In this document: positions 46,510 to 56,000 of the stretch, piece by piece
How the letters are laid out: the number at the start of each line of letters is the position of its first letter
Numbering within the stretch: position 1 is the stretch's first letter
Origin: Flavobacterium dauae
GTDB lineage: Bacteria; Bacteroidota; Bacteroidia; Flavobacteriales; Flavobacteriaceae
Direction of reading: 5' to 3'
Length of the DNA: 64,000 nt
NCBI RefSeq assembly: GCF_004151275.2
Contig: NZ_CP130821.1
Coordinates: 2,046,001-2,110,000 of the forward strand
The notes under the pieces: model-generated
The model's database searches: none
Told to the model about the DNA's origin: nothing
What the model saw: only the letters and a program-made list of their open reading frames with translations
Translations under genes and position numbers: made by a program

Positions 46510-46995
46510 TTAATTCTGCCAAAAAACGTCTTTCCATTCTTCGGTTATGCGGTTTTTATGATAAACCTTTTCAATTTGTATCAACTGTTCTAATGTGGCA
46601 CACTTTTTTATTTCGTTTAAAATACCTTTTTCGTTAATACGGATCAATCGTTCCAGTTCTTCTTCAATTCTACTTAACGATTTTTCAATTTGTTCATTTT
46701 CTTCAAAAAGTCGTTTTAACCGCCTTTGTTTAGCTAATGTTTTTATAATCAATTCGTTATCATCTCCTAAAATAGGAAAAATATATTCACTTTCTTTTTT
46801 TAAATGCAATGCCAACCGGCTGTTGTAGTACCAATCGGTATAATTTTTAATTCGTTGCAACGGAATATTTAAACGAATACCTTCGCGAATAATACGGCAT
46901 AATTGCAAAGCTGCATTATATTCTTTTCCAAGTAATTCGGTTACTTGTTCTAAATGGCATTCATAATCTGCTTTATCTGTATCATTATTATTCAT
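46510..46995 (-). CDS. Hemerythrin-like helical protein, probably without full metal site
   Basis: A 161-residue all-helical protein. The blocks RIKNYTDWYY...LALHLKKESEYIFPILGDDNELIIKTLAKQRRLKRLFEEN and EKSLSRIEEELERLIRINEKGILNEI resemble hemerythrin-domain proteins that I recall from Flavobacteria. The expected N-terminal HHH-type metal motif is replaced by LGKEYNAALQLC, and the later HFEIEE-type region is only partly kept, so the di-iron site is probably incomplete. It lies just downstream of the efflux operon on the same strand. Confidence 0.65.
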   Translation of the reverse strand: MNNNDTDKADYECHLEQVTELLGKEYNAALQLCRIIREGIRLNIPLQRIKNYTDWYYNSRLALHLKKESEYIFPILGDDNELIIKTLAKQRRLKRLFEENEQIEKSLSRIEEELERLIRINEKGILNEIKKCATLEQLIQIEKVYHKNRITEEWKDVFWQN

Positions 46996-47046
46996 TGGCT
47001 CAAATTTACTTATTTTTTATTTTTATACCATTGATTTCGACAATTT

Positions 47047-48636
47047 TTAAAAAGGTGACGGTTGTTTTTTAGAGAGTTTTAACACCGTACGGTTTAAATA
47101 CGGAAAAAAGGCTACCAACAAAATTGTAGCAATTAGCATTACACTAATAATTTCGTAATAATCAATACCGTAACGAATGTGATTTTGTGCATTTATTGCG
47201 TTTATCAACATTTTGTTTGATGCTTTGGTTGCATATTCATTTGTGGCTCCGTGGTTTAACAGTGCCTGTTTAAAATTTGCTATCTTTTGTAAAGCCACCG
47301 GATTTTGAACCGAAACCTGGTACTGAAATGTATTAAAGTGTTTGCTCTTTGAGAATAATTCAAAATAATTCATTAAACCGATACTGACATAAAAACCGAA
47401 ACATCTCATAAACAAGCACATTCCTGCCGAAGTTACGCTTAAACGTTCGGGTACCGAGGCAACCATAAAGATAATAGACGGTGTCATTAAGGTACCTACT
47501 CCCAATCCTTGGATAAGCAATGGCAGATAAAAGCGGTTTTCGTTTGCTTGCGTGGTAAATAAAAAAACCATCCAAATGTGGAACACAAGCAATAAGATAA
47601 ATCCGTAAATCCACAATAAACGAATGGGACGTTTTTGCAGCACGAAAACTCCCGAAACAATTACGCCAATAATGATTCCCAAAATATTAATCAACGTGAT
47701 GTAACCAATGTGAATGGGATCTAACTTTAAAACTGTTTGAAAATAAGTTGTGGTAATTGAAAAAGCAAACCGGCAAATATAAAATATCAAGATAATTAAT
47801 GCGCCTATTTTAAAATTGCGGTATTTAAAAACTTCTAAATCAAAATAAGGTCGTTTTAAAGCCTTTTGTCTGACTAAAAACAGAAATCCGGAAACTAAAA
47901 TGGCAATAAAACTACATTGTATCCTAAGGTCGTCAAGCCAATAATATTCTTGTCCGTACACCATTACATAACCAATTAAACAAAGACAAATTGCGTATAA
48001 TGAAAAACTTGCCCAATCTAACTGATATAACGGAAATTTCACATCGAGTCTAACATCGTTCATAAAAAGATACAAAAACAACAAACTTGGCAAGTAAGAA
48101 AACATAGCACATTTATAAACCACGTTAAAATTAAACGCATCGATAATATGAGCTGTTGCAAAATTGTTAAACGGAATCATACAAACCAACATTCCAAAGA
48201 AAATGGAATAGCCAATAACCCTTGCCCGTTGCGACCGCAACCTACTAAAAATTAAAGCCAGCGAAAGGTTTACCGTCATTGTAAATGCCATTCCTTGTAT
48301 AAAACGACAAATAAACAGCACACTGACTTCCTTTGTGGCATAACAGATGTACGATGTAATAATTTGAATGATGGTAATAACAATAAAATACTCTTTTGCT
48401 GCCAAGAATTTAAAGAACCGCCGTTCTAAAGAAAAAAAGCTGACATAACCTGCATAAAATAAAACTACTGAAAAAATAACATCGTAGGTTTCAATGCCTG
48501 TGTTACCTGCTGCGGCATTAATATTTGTCATAGGTAGAAAAAACAACACCAAACTGGGAAGTAACACAATAAAAAGCGTTATTTTTTCGAGCCATTCGGG
48601 TACCCACGATCTGAATAAGAAAATTTTCTTTGGCAT
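47047..48636 (-). CDS. MFS transporter, EmrB/DHA2-like
   Basis: A 529-residue inner-membrane transporter with about 14 hydrophobic segments, matching the DHA2 drug:proton antiporter group. It forms the third gene of a TolC-HlyD-MFS set with gaps of only 2 bases, so it probably drives a tripartite efflux pump across both membranes. The helix with RFIQGMAFTMTVNLSLALIFSR is the conserved motif region. Substrates cannot be inferred. Confidence 0.92.
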   Translation of the reverse strand: MPKKIFLFRSWVPEWLEKITLFIVLLPSLVLFFLPMTNINAAAGNTGIETYDVIFSVVLFYAGYVSFFSLERRFFKFLAAKEYFIVITIIQIITSYICYATKEVSVLFICRFIQGMAFTMTVNLSLALIFSRLRSQRARVIGYSIFFGMLVCMIPFNNFATAHIIDAFNFNVVYKCAMFSYLPSLLFLYLFMNDVRLDVKFPLYQLDWASFSLYAICLCLIGYVMVYGQEYYWLDDLRIQCSFIAILVSGFLFLVRQKALKRPYFDLEVFKYRNFKIGALIILIFYICRFAFSITTTYFQTVLKLDPIHIGYITLINILGIIIGVIVSGVFVLQKRPIRLLWIYGFILLLVFHIWMVFLFTTQANENRFYLPLLIQGLGVGTLMTPSIIFMVASVPERLSVTSAGMCLFMRCFGFYVSIGLMNYFELFSKSKHFNTFQYQVSVQNPVALQKIANFKQALLNHGATNEYATKASNKMLINAINAQNHIRYGIDYYEIISVMLIATILLVAFFPYLNRTVLKLSKKQPSPF

Positions 48637-48638
48637 TT

Positions 48639-49703
48639 TTAGTTCTGTTCTTTTGCTATTGAAACATTTACGTTCATTCCTGCTTTTAACAAATCTATTT
48701 TATCTTTTGGCTCGGTTACACGTATTCTTACAGGCACACGTTGAACAATTTTTACATAATTTCCTGTTGAATTATCGGGTGGTAATAATGAAAAACTAGA
48801 GCCGGTAGCGGCAGAAAACGATATAATTTCTCCTTTAAAGCTAATATCCGGATACGCATCGGCGGTAAACTCAGCCATATCTCCCAGTTTCATAGTTTCA
48901 ATCTGTGTTTCTTTATAATTGGCAACCACCCATTTATCGGTTTCGCCGTTTACAATATACGCCAATACCTGCCCAACATCAATCATTTGCCCTTTTTCTA
49001 CAATTCTTCGTCCCATCACACCGTTGTAAGGAGCGGTAATAATGGTATAAGAAACATCTAATTTATGTCGATCTAACAAAGCTTCCAACCGAGCAATTTC
49101 TGCTTGTGCCGCAACTTCTTGTGCCATTGCATCTTCAATTTCTGACAGCGATGCCTGATAATTATCTTTTGCGGCTTGTGTTTCTGCCAAAGCTATACTG
49201 TGGTTGGCTTCTACTTTTTCTAATTTTTGAGTGGTTGCCGATTCGGTTTTAACCAATTCTTTATATCGGGCATAATCTAAATTTTCTTTTTGCAGATTGG
49301 CTTTAGCAACATTAATTTTTGATTGATTTACCTGAGCTGTTTTACTTAATGTTTGCACTTTTGTTTGCCATACCATTAATTGGGCTTTTGCGTTTAACAA
49401 AGCGGCTTCGGTTTGTTTTTGCTGAATAGTATATTCTCGCTGGTCAATAATAAGCAAGGTATCGCCTTTTTTTACGGGTTGGTTTTCATCATATCTTATT
49501 TCTGTGATAAATCCGCCGGCGCGCGAAATTACCGGATTAATATATTCCTGAACCTGGGCATCGTTTGTTTTTTCATTTCTTGAAACATCAATTAAGGTTA
49601 TAATTCCCCAAATAATTAATATTACAGACACAATGCCTGCAATCCACGCGGTAATTTTGGTAATTAATTTATCGGTTACGGTGTAAGTTTTTTTTGCTGT
49701 CAT
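48639..49703 (-). CDS. HlyD/EmrA-family periplasmic adaptor
   Basis: A 354-residue membrane fusion protein: one N-terminal membrane helix (WIAGIVSVILIIWGIITL), a lipoyl half-motif (AGGFITEIRYDENQPVKKGDTLL), a long coiled-coil hairpin (about 85-200) and the second lipoyl/beta-barrel part (APYNGVMGRRIVEKGQMID). It links the MFS transporter to the TolC channel. It is separated by two bases from each neighbour. Confidence 0.93.
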   Translation of the reverse strand: MTAKKTYTVTDKLITKITAWIAGIVSVILIIWGIITLIDVSRNEKTNDAQVQEYINPVISRAGGFITEIRYDENQPVKKGDTLLIIDQREYTIQQKQTEAALLNAKAQLMVWQTKVQTLSKTAQVNQSKINVAKANLQKENLDYARYKELVKTESATTQKLEKVEANHSIALAETQAAKDNYQASLSEIEDAMAQEVAAQAEIARLEALLDRHKLDVSYTIITAPYNGVMGRRIVEKGQMIDVGQVLAYIVNGETDKWVVANYKETQIETMKLGDMAEFTADAYPDISFKGEIISFSAATGSSFSLLPPDNSTGNYVKIVQRVPVRIRVTEPKDKIDLLKAGMNVNVSIAKEQN

Positions 49704-49705
49704 TT

Positions 49706-51049
49706 TTAAAGAATTCCTAAAACGTTTTGAAGTTGATAATATTGAATTTGAGCGGTAACTTTTGCCGTAACAAAATTGAAACGACTTTGTAATAACTGCA
49801 CGTCGGCGTCTAACAAATCGGTTATTAATGCTGTTTGATTAAGATAATTGTGATGAACGATCCGCTGATTTTCTTCTGCCTGATCTATATCTGCCTTTGC
49901 TACATCAATCTTTATCAATGCTTCTTTAAATCGCAGAAAATTTTCATAAACTTTTTCACGGACTTTATCGTCGATATGGTGGTGCTCTAATTCTTCTTTT
50001 TCTAAATTAAGTTTCGCCACACGCTCTTTGGGTTTGTTAACAAAAAGTTCTGAAAGCGGCAACGAAGCCTTTACGCCAAAAATGCCCAATGTATAGTTGC
50101 TTGGCGAATAAGGATACAGGAAAATTTGCGGATTTGCCAGATAAAATTCACCGTACAACCCAATTTTGGGCTTTACATTTGCACGAACGTTTTTGACTTC
50201 TATTTTTTGTAGCTCTACTCTTTTTTCAGAGATACGGTAATCGTAAGAGTTTCTTTCGGCAATTGCCAGATAATCATCGTAAGGCAAAAGCGTGAACAAA
50301 ACCGGATCCAAATCTTCGTACGGATTTACTTTATCGTGATCGGGCAAGCCAATAACAATGTTCAATTTTTGGTTGGCAATGGCAATATCGTTTTCTATTT
50401 TTACCAGCATCATTTTTTGGTTCGAAAGTTTCAGTTCTACCCGTAACACATCGCTTTTTAAAATAACACCGTGCTTGTACAGCTCTTTAATCTCGTGTAA
50501 TTGTTTTTCCTGATTGGCAATATCCTGAAGAACCAGCTCTTTAAAAACAAGGTAAGCCTGTAAATTAAGGTAATAAACAGCCGATTGTAATTTAATTTCA
50601 GAAGTGGTTAATTCTTTTTGAACCTGTGCAATATCTGCTAATGCCTTTTTTTTATCAATTTGTAAATTCAGCTTATTTCCGTTGTAAATATTAAAATAAA
50701 AATCGGTGCTTACCTTGTACAATAAGTGTATTACTTCGTGTTGTGTTGGCGGTTTTAATAAACCGTCTTCGTACACCGGAATATTGGTTGCGTATTCGTA
50801 ATTTCCATTGAGGCTAATTTCCGGAAAACGCTCGTACTTACTTTCTCTAATTTCTTCGGTACTTACATCGGCTTCCAAAGTGCTTAAATTGATTTTTTTA
50901 CTCGATTTCACTGCCATATCCCACGTTTGACTGATAGAAAGTGGAAGAACCTCGCCCGAAGGTTCAGAAGAATGATTCTGTGAAAAAAGCAAAGTAGCAT
51001 TCTGAAGAATTAAGCAAAGCATCAGATGCTTTTTGATATTGCAAAACAT
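49706..51049 (-). CDS. TolC-family outer membrane efflux protein
   Basis: A 447-residue outer membrane channel with a signal peptide (ending near LLFSQ) and the two tandem helical repeats of the TolC family (LSISQTWDMAVKSSKKINLS and the long C-terminal helices ending in TAQIQYYQLQNVLGIL). It is the first gene of the efflux operon and is divergent from an AraC regulator. A TAAATTTG sequence on the minus strand (51072-51079) is a possible -7 box. Confidence 0.92.
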   Translation of the reverse strand: MFCNIKKHLMLCLILQNATLLFSQNHSSEPSGEVLPLSISQTWDMAVKSSKKINLSTLEADVSTEEIRESKYERFPEISLNGNYEYATNIPVYEDGLLKPPTQHEVIHLLYKVSTDFYFNIYNGNKLNLQIDKKKALADIAQVQKELTTSEIKLQSAVYYLNLQAYLVFKELVLQDIANQEKQLHEIKELYKHGVILKSDVLRVELKLSNQKMMLVKIENDIAIANQKLNIVIGLPDHDKVNPYEDLDPVLFTLLPYDDYLAIAERNSYDYRISEKRVELQKIEVKNVRANVKPKIGLYGEFYLANPQIFLYPYSPSNYTLGIFGVKASLPLSELFVNKPKERVAKLNLEKEELEHHHIDDKVREKVYENFLRFKEALIKIDVAKADIDQAEENQRIVHHNYLNQTALITDLLDADVQLLQSRFNFVTAKVTAQIQYYQLQNVLGIL

Positions 51050-51142
51050 TTTAGTTAATTTTAAAACGCTGCAAATTTATATGCAGAAACCTTTCTTTTA
51101 TTTATGCAAAATAGACGAATATTTAATTATTCTAGCCATTTT

Positions 51143-51174
51143 TTGCTTATATCATTCCCGTCTATTTACCTTTG
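51143..51174 (+). promoter_or_regulatory. Probable promoter of the AraC regulator
   Basis: TTG at 51143-51145, a 21-base spacer and TACCTTTG at 51167-51174. It supports a translation start at 51204 rather than further upstream. Confidence 0.6.
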
Positions 51175-51203
51175 CAAATATTTCATCTTTTAATAGTTTG
51201 CTT

Positions 51204-51989
51204 ATGGGTTTAATTGCTTCTTTATCGAATATCGACCGATTCTCCGATTCTGTATTTGTGATGCACGAAAGATCTGAAAAACTTATTCCTTTTCACAGTC
51301 ATTTAAAAGGGCAATTGTCGTACGTAGAAGGCGGCTTGGCTTATTTACAAGTCAATGAAAAGCATTATGTTATTCCGGCACGTCATTATTTCTGGATTCC
51401 GCAAGGATTAACACACATTCTAAAAATAGGGCATTCGGGAACCGTATTACGGTCATTATTTTTTTATACGTACGATGATGATAAAAATCTGTTTTATTCT
51501 GAAGTAGGAATTTATCCTATTAACGGATTGTTAATGGAAATGATTAAATACACCGAAAGTTGGGACGATCACATTCTGCCTAATGAAAACAACTACAAAT
51601 TTCTTTCGGTTATCAAAGATATTTTACCTGAAATCAGCAAAAAAAAACTCCCTATTGCCTTGCCTTTCACAGACAATGAACGAATGGTTCCAATACTTGA
51701 CTATTTAGAAAAGAACATTGCCGATAACCATTGTTTAAAAAGTATTAGTAAAAAGTTTAATATCAGCGAACGCAGTTTGTCACGGTTGTTTCAGTTTACA
51801 TTAAACACTTCTTTTTTACAATATATTAAACTGTTGCGTATTGTAAGATCGATTGAATTAATGTTACAAACAGACTGGTCTATAAGCGAAATTGCCTTCT
51901 CTGTAGGATACGGAAGCCTGCCTGCTTTTAGCAATACATTTTATCAATTAACAAATTTTAGACCATCTGATTTTAAACGGAATTTTTAA
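51204..51989 (+). CDS. AraC-family transcriptional regulator of the efflux operon
   Basis: A protein of about 261 residues: an N-terminal cupin-like sensor (FHSHLKGQLSYVEGGLAYLQ, HYFWIPQGLTH) and a C-terminal AraC helix-turn-helix (LKSISKKFNISERSLSRLFQ, WSISEIAFSVGYGSLPAFSNTFYQLTNFRPSDFKR). It is divergent from the TolC-HlyD-MFS operon and is its most likely regulator. The frame is open from 51033, but the ATG at 51204 is chosen because the sensor domain begins there and a promoter precedes it. Confidence 0.9.
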   Translation: MGLIASLSNIDRFSDSVFVMHERSEKLIPFHSHLKGQLSYVEGGLAYLQVNEKHYVIPARHYFWIPQGLTHILKIGHSGTVLRSLFFYTYDDDKNLFYSEVGIYPINGLLMEMIKYTESWDDHILPNENNYKFLSVIKDILPEISKKKLPIALPFTDNERMVPILDYLEKNIADNHCLKSISKKFNISERSLSRLFQFTLNTSFLQYIKLLRIVRSIELMLQTDWSISEIAFSVGYGSLPAFSNTFYQLTNFRPSDFKRNF

Positions 51990-52108
51990 TAGGGGGTAAA
52001 ATCAAAAAAGCCCTCCGATTTGGAAAGCTTTTCATTGGTCTAACTACTAAACCAGGTACTTGCGTACCTAAACAACACAACTAAGTTTAAATTCTTTCGC
52101 GAATTTCG

Positions 52109-52182
52109 CGGTCTGGACGGGACTCGAACCCGCGACCCCATGCGTGACAGGCATGTATTCTAACCAACTGAACTACCAAACC
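52109..52182 (-). tRNA. tRNA-Asp (anticodon GTC), copy 1
   Basis: A 74-base cloverleaf with acceptor stem GGTTTGG/CCAGACC, anticodon loop CTGTCAC (GTC), T-loop GGTTCGAGTCC and discriminator G. CCA is not encoded. Identical to the two other copies. Confidence 0.95.
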
Positions 52183-52199
52183 AAAACATTTTAGGGCAC

Positions 52200-52224
52200 A
52201 AAAGCCCCTCGTAACCGAAGGGCT
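52200..52224 (-). terminator. Hairpin between tRNA-Asp copies
   Basis: AGCCCCTCG pairs with CGAAGGGCT (one mismatch) around TAAC. On the minus strand it is followed by TTTT, so it may end or process the tRNA-Asp transcript. Confidence 0.5.
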
Positions 52225-52236
52225 ATTGTATCTTGG

Positions 52237-52310
52237 CGGTCTGGACGGGACTCGAACCCGCGACCCCATGCGTGACAGGCATGTATTCTAACCAACTGAA
52301 CTACCAAACC
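52237..52310 (-). tRNA. tRNA-Asp (anticodon GTC), copy 2
   Basis: Identical in its 74 bases to copies 1 and 3. By chance or design it is followed by CCA on the coding strand. Confidence 0.95.
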
Positions 52311-52350
52311 AAGATAATGTTTTATGTCAAAGAAAAATTTTACGCTTGTA

Positions 52351-52378
52351 AAATAAAAAGAACTTTAGTTCTTTTTTA
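52351..52378 (-). terminator. Hairpin after tRNA-Asp copy 3
   Basis: AAAAAGAAC pairs with GTTCTTTTT around TTTA, immediately next to the 3' end of copy 3, with a T-rich tract on the minus strand. Confidence 0.6.
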
Positions 52379-52379
52379 G

Positions 52380-52453
52380 CGGTCTGGACGGGACTCGAAC
52401 CCGCGACCCCATGCGTGACAGGCATGTATTCTAACCAACTGAACTACCAAACC
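52380..52453 (-). tRNA. tRNA-Asp (anticodon GTC), copy 3
   Basis: The third identical tRNA-Asp. The transcription order is copy 3, then 2, then 1. The spacers between copies are different in length and sequence. Confidence 0.95.
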
Positions 52454-52598
52454 GTTTTTGTTAACTTAATGTCAGCGATGCTTTATTAATTCAACGGTGC
52501 AAATATACAACCATTTACCAACGGTGCAAACATTTTTAAAAAAAATTTACCCAATGTTTTTAAAGTTTTTTTCAGTTGGCTTTTGTTCAGTTGTTTAT

Positions 52599-52626
52599 AA
52601 AAAAATACCGGAATAAATTCCGGTAT
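52599..52626 (-). terminator. Rho-independent terminator after trxA
   Basis: ATACCGGAA pairs with TTCCGGTAT around TAAA, with a T-run on the minus strand. Confidence 0.85.
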
Positions 52627-52650
52627 CAGTTTGTTTTTTAATTGTTATTC

Positions 52651-52968
52651 TTATAACAATTTGGCAAGTTGGTCAACATACGTTTGTTTTGGTGCTACCC
52701 CTACCTGACGTCCTACTACTTCTCCGTTCTGGAAAATTAATACCGTTGGTATGTTTCGCACGCCATATTGTGAAGCAAAATCTTGGTTTGCATCTACATC
52801 TACTTTTCCTACTACTACTTTTCCATCAAAATCACCTGCCAATTCTTCAATAGTTGGTCCTAACATTTTACAAGGTCCACACCATTCTGCCCAAAAATCT
52901 ACTACTACCGGTTTGTCTGATTTTAATACTACTTCATCAAATGTAGCATCTGTTATTTCTAAAGCCAT
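52651..52968 (-). CDS. trxA: Thioredoxin
   Basis: A 105-residue cytoplasmic thioredoxin that reduces protein disulfides. The active site is WCGPCK in VDFWAEWCGPCKMLGP; the conserved cis-Pro lies in RNIPTVLIF. It has its own consensus promoter and terminator, so it forms a single-gene unit downstream of dnaE. Confidence 0.97.
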   Translation of the reverse strand: MALEITDATFDEVVLKSDKPVVVDFWAEWCGPCKMLGPTIEELAGDFDGKVVVGKVDVDANQDFASQYGVRNIPTVLIFQNGEVVGRQVGVAPKQTYVDQLAKLL

Positions 52969-52991
52969 ATTTTTTATTTTTAATGTATCTA

Positions 52992-53021
52992 CAAATTTAG
53001 TTATTTTTTTATTTGTACCAA
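52992..53021 (-). promoter_or_regulatory. Bacteroidota-type promoter of trxA
   Basis: On the minus strand TTG (53021-53019), a 19-base spacer and TAAATTTG (52999-52992) match the consensus exactly; transcription would begin about 17 bases before the ATG. Confidence 0.75.
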
Positions 53022-53062
53022 ATCTACTGTGATAAGTTCTGTCTATTATGATATAGGTTTTA

Positions 53063-56000
53063 TTAATTTAAACGAAACGGAATCTGCATTTTTTCCAATT
53101 CTTCTAATAAATCAGATGATATTTCAATACGCATATTCTTACTTGGCATTTCTACCATATTTTTTCGAACATACTGTGTTTCGGGAAGATTTATCTCTGG
53201 TTCGTTGACTTCCTCGCCTTCTTGAAGTTCTGTTTCGTCTTCCTCAACCAATAACTTCTGAACAGCTTCTGCCTGTAAGCGGTTTTGAACTTCTTCTAAT
53301 TCAAATATTTCAAACACCACCGATTTATTTCCCGGATTTTGTTCCATAATCAACCGTATTTTTTCTACCTGCATTTCTTTTAACTGGCGAACATCCATTT
53401 GAATAATTAATTTTTTTGCGAATGTTGGAATTACTTCGTTCAATAATTTTAATTCTACAAACTGTAATCGTGGTTCTGAGCGTTCATTCGTTTCTTTTTT
53501 TACCCAGCCTTCTTTCACATATACTTTAAAATAAACAAAGGTGTTGTTAAGTAAAAAGTGACGGTATTTCAGGTAATCTTCATTAAACATACGCATTTCA
53601 TAACTTTCGTCGTATCCTTCTACCGTAAACATAGCCCAGTCTTTTCCTTTTGCCGATGTTCTGAATTGTACATTTGAAATCATTCCACCAAAAGTTACGG
53701 TTCGTCCCACCAAAGATTCTAACTGTTTTAATTGCTCTAAACGAACATTGCAGAAATATTTCATTTCAAATTTAAAATCATCTAACGGATGCCCCGAAAT
53801 ATAAATCCCTACAACATCTTTTTCTTTTGCCAGTTTTTCCATCGTTGTCCATTCTTCGCAACTTGGAATTACAGGTTCAGGAATTTGCACTTCGCTACTT
53901 TCACCAAACAAACTAACTTGAGCGGAATTTTCGTTATCTTGATACTTTCCACCGTATTTCATAGCTTTTTCTAAAAAGGTAATTCCGTCGCCTTCGGTAT
54001 AAAAATATTGTGCACGATGCGTATCGGTAAAACAGTCGAAACCGCCTGCCAATGCCAAGTTTTCAAATGCTTTTTTATTGGCTGATCTTAAATCGATTCG
54101 TTTTGCCAGATCAAAAATCGATTTATAATTTCCGTCTTTTCTATGTTCAATAATGGTATTCACGGCACCCTCGCCCACTCCTTTTATCGCTCCCATTCCA
54201 AAGCGGATCTGATAATTCTCGTTCACCGCAAATTTATAGTGCGATTCGTTTACATCGGGACCCAAAACATCTAAGCCCATTCTACGGCATTCTTCCATAA
54301 AAAACGTAACCGACTTAATATCGTTCATGTTGTTTGAAAGCACCGCAGCCATATATTCTGCCGGATAATGCGCTTTTAAATAGGCGGTTTGATACGCCAC
54401 CCACGCATAACAGGTTGAGTGCGATTTGTTAAAGGCATACGAAGCAAAAGCTTCCCAGTCTTTCCAGATTTTTTCTAATGTTTTAGGTTCGTGCCCTTTT
54501 GCAGCCGCTTGCTCCACAAATTTAGGCTTCATTTTATCCAAAACATCTTTTTGCTTTTTACCCATTGCCTTACGCAAAACATCGGCTTCACCTTTGGTAA
54601 AACCAGCTAATTTTTGTGACAAAAGCATTACTTGCTCTTGATAAACGGTAATTCCGTAGGTTTCTTTTAAATATTCTTCGCACGCATCTAAATCGTACGT
54701 AATTTCTTCTTCGCCATTTTTTCTTCGAACGAACGATGGTATATATTCTAACGGTCCCGGGCGATACAAAGCATTCATAGCAATTAAATCGCCAAAAACC
54801 GTTGGTTTCAGCTCACGCATGTATTTCTGCATTCCGGGCGATTCGTATTGAAAAACTCCCACCGTTTCTCCGCGTTGGAATAATTCGTAGGTTTTAACAT
54901 CGTCAATAGGAATTTCTTCCGGATCGATCTCTAAACCAGTACGTTGTTTTATAATAGCAACAGTATCTTTTATTAGGGTAAGGGTTTTTAAGCCCAAGAA
55001 ATCCATTTTCAACAAACCGGCACTTTCAGCAACCGAGTTATCGAACTGGGTTACGTATAAATCGGAATCTTTTGCGGTTTGCACAGGAACGAAATTGGTA
55101 ATATCGTCTGGAGTAATAATTACTCCACACGCGTGAATTCCGGTGTTACGCATAGATCCTTCGATGATTTTTGCCTGTTGAATGGTTTCCGAAAGTAAAT
55201 CATTCTGATTAGCAACGCTGATTAATTCTTTAACCGCATCAAATTCTTCTGAACGTAAAACCTTCTTTATATCTTCTTCCGATTCTGATAAAAACCTTTG
55301 TAAATTCCACTTACTCGGCATCATTGTCGGAATCATTTTGGCGATTCGTTCCGATTCGTATAAAGGTAAATCCAACACACGCGCCGCATCTTTAATTGCC
55401 GATTTTGTTGCCATTTTACCGTACGTAATAATTTGTGCCACCTGATTTGCCCCGTATTTGTTAATTACGTAATCCATTACACGGCCACGACCTTCATCGT
55501 CGAAATCAATATCGATATCGGGCATCGATACACGATCGGGATTCAGGAAACGCTCAAAAAGCAAATCGTATTTTATAGGATCTAAATTGGTAATCCCCAA
55601 ACAATAAGCCACCGCAGATCCAGCAGCAGATCCACGCCCCGGACCAACCGATACGTTCATTTTACGAGCTTCGGCAATGAAATCCTGAACAATTAAGAAA
55701 TATCCCGGATAACCTGAATTTTCTACTGTTTTTAATTCAAAATCTAATCGTTCGGTAACAATATCATCAATTTCTTTGTATCGGCGTTTTGCACCTTCGT
55801 AAGTTAAATAGCGTAAATAAGCATTTTCGCCTCGTTTACCTCCATCTATATCATCTTCCGGATTAATAAATTCAGCAGGAATATCAAACTTTGGAAGCAA
55901 AATATCTCGATATAACGAATAAACTTCAATTTTATCCACAATTTCCTGAATATTGATAATAGCTTCGGGCAGATCCTTAAAAAGTGCCTTCATTTCGTCT

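Noticed and set aside
51033..51203. Longer N-terminus of the AraC regulator
   Set aside because: It overlaps the divergent tolC gene and precedes the likely promoter; the sensor domain starts after 51204.
52109..52453. CRISPR-like array from three direct repeats
   Set aside because: The repeats are complete tRNA-Asp cloverleaves and the spacers are irregular.
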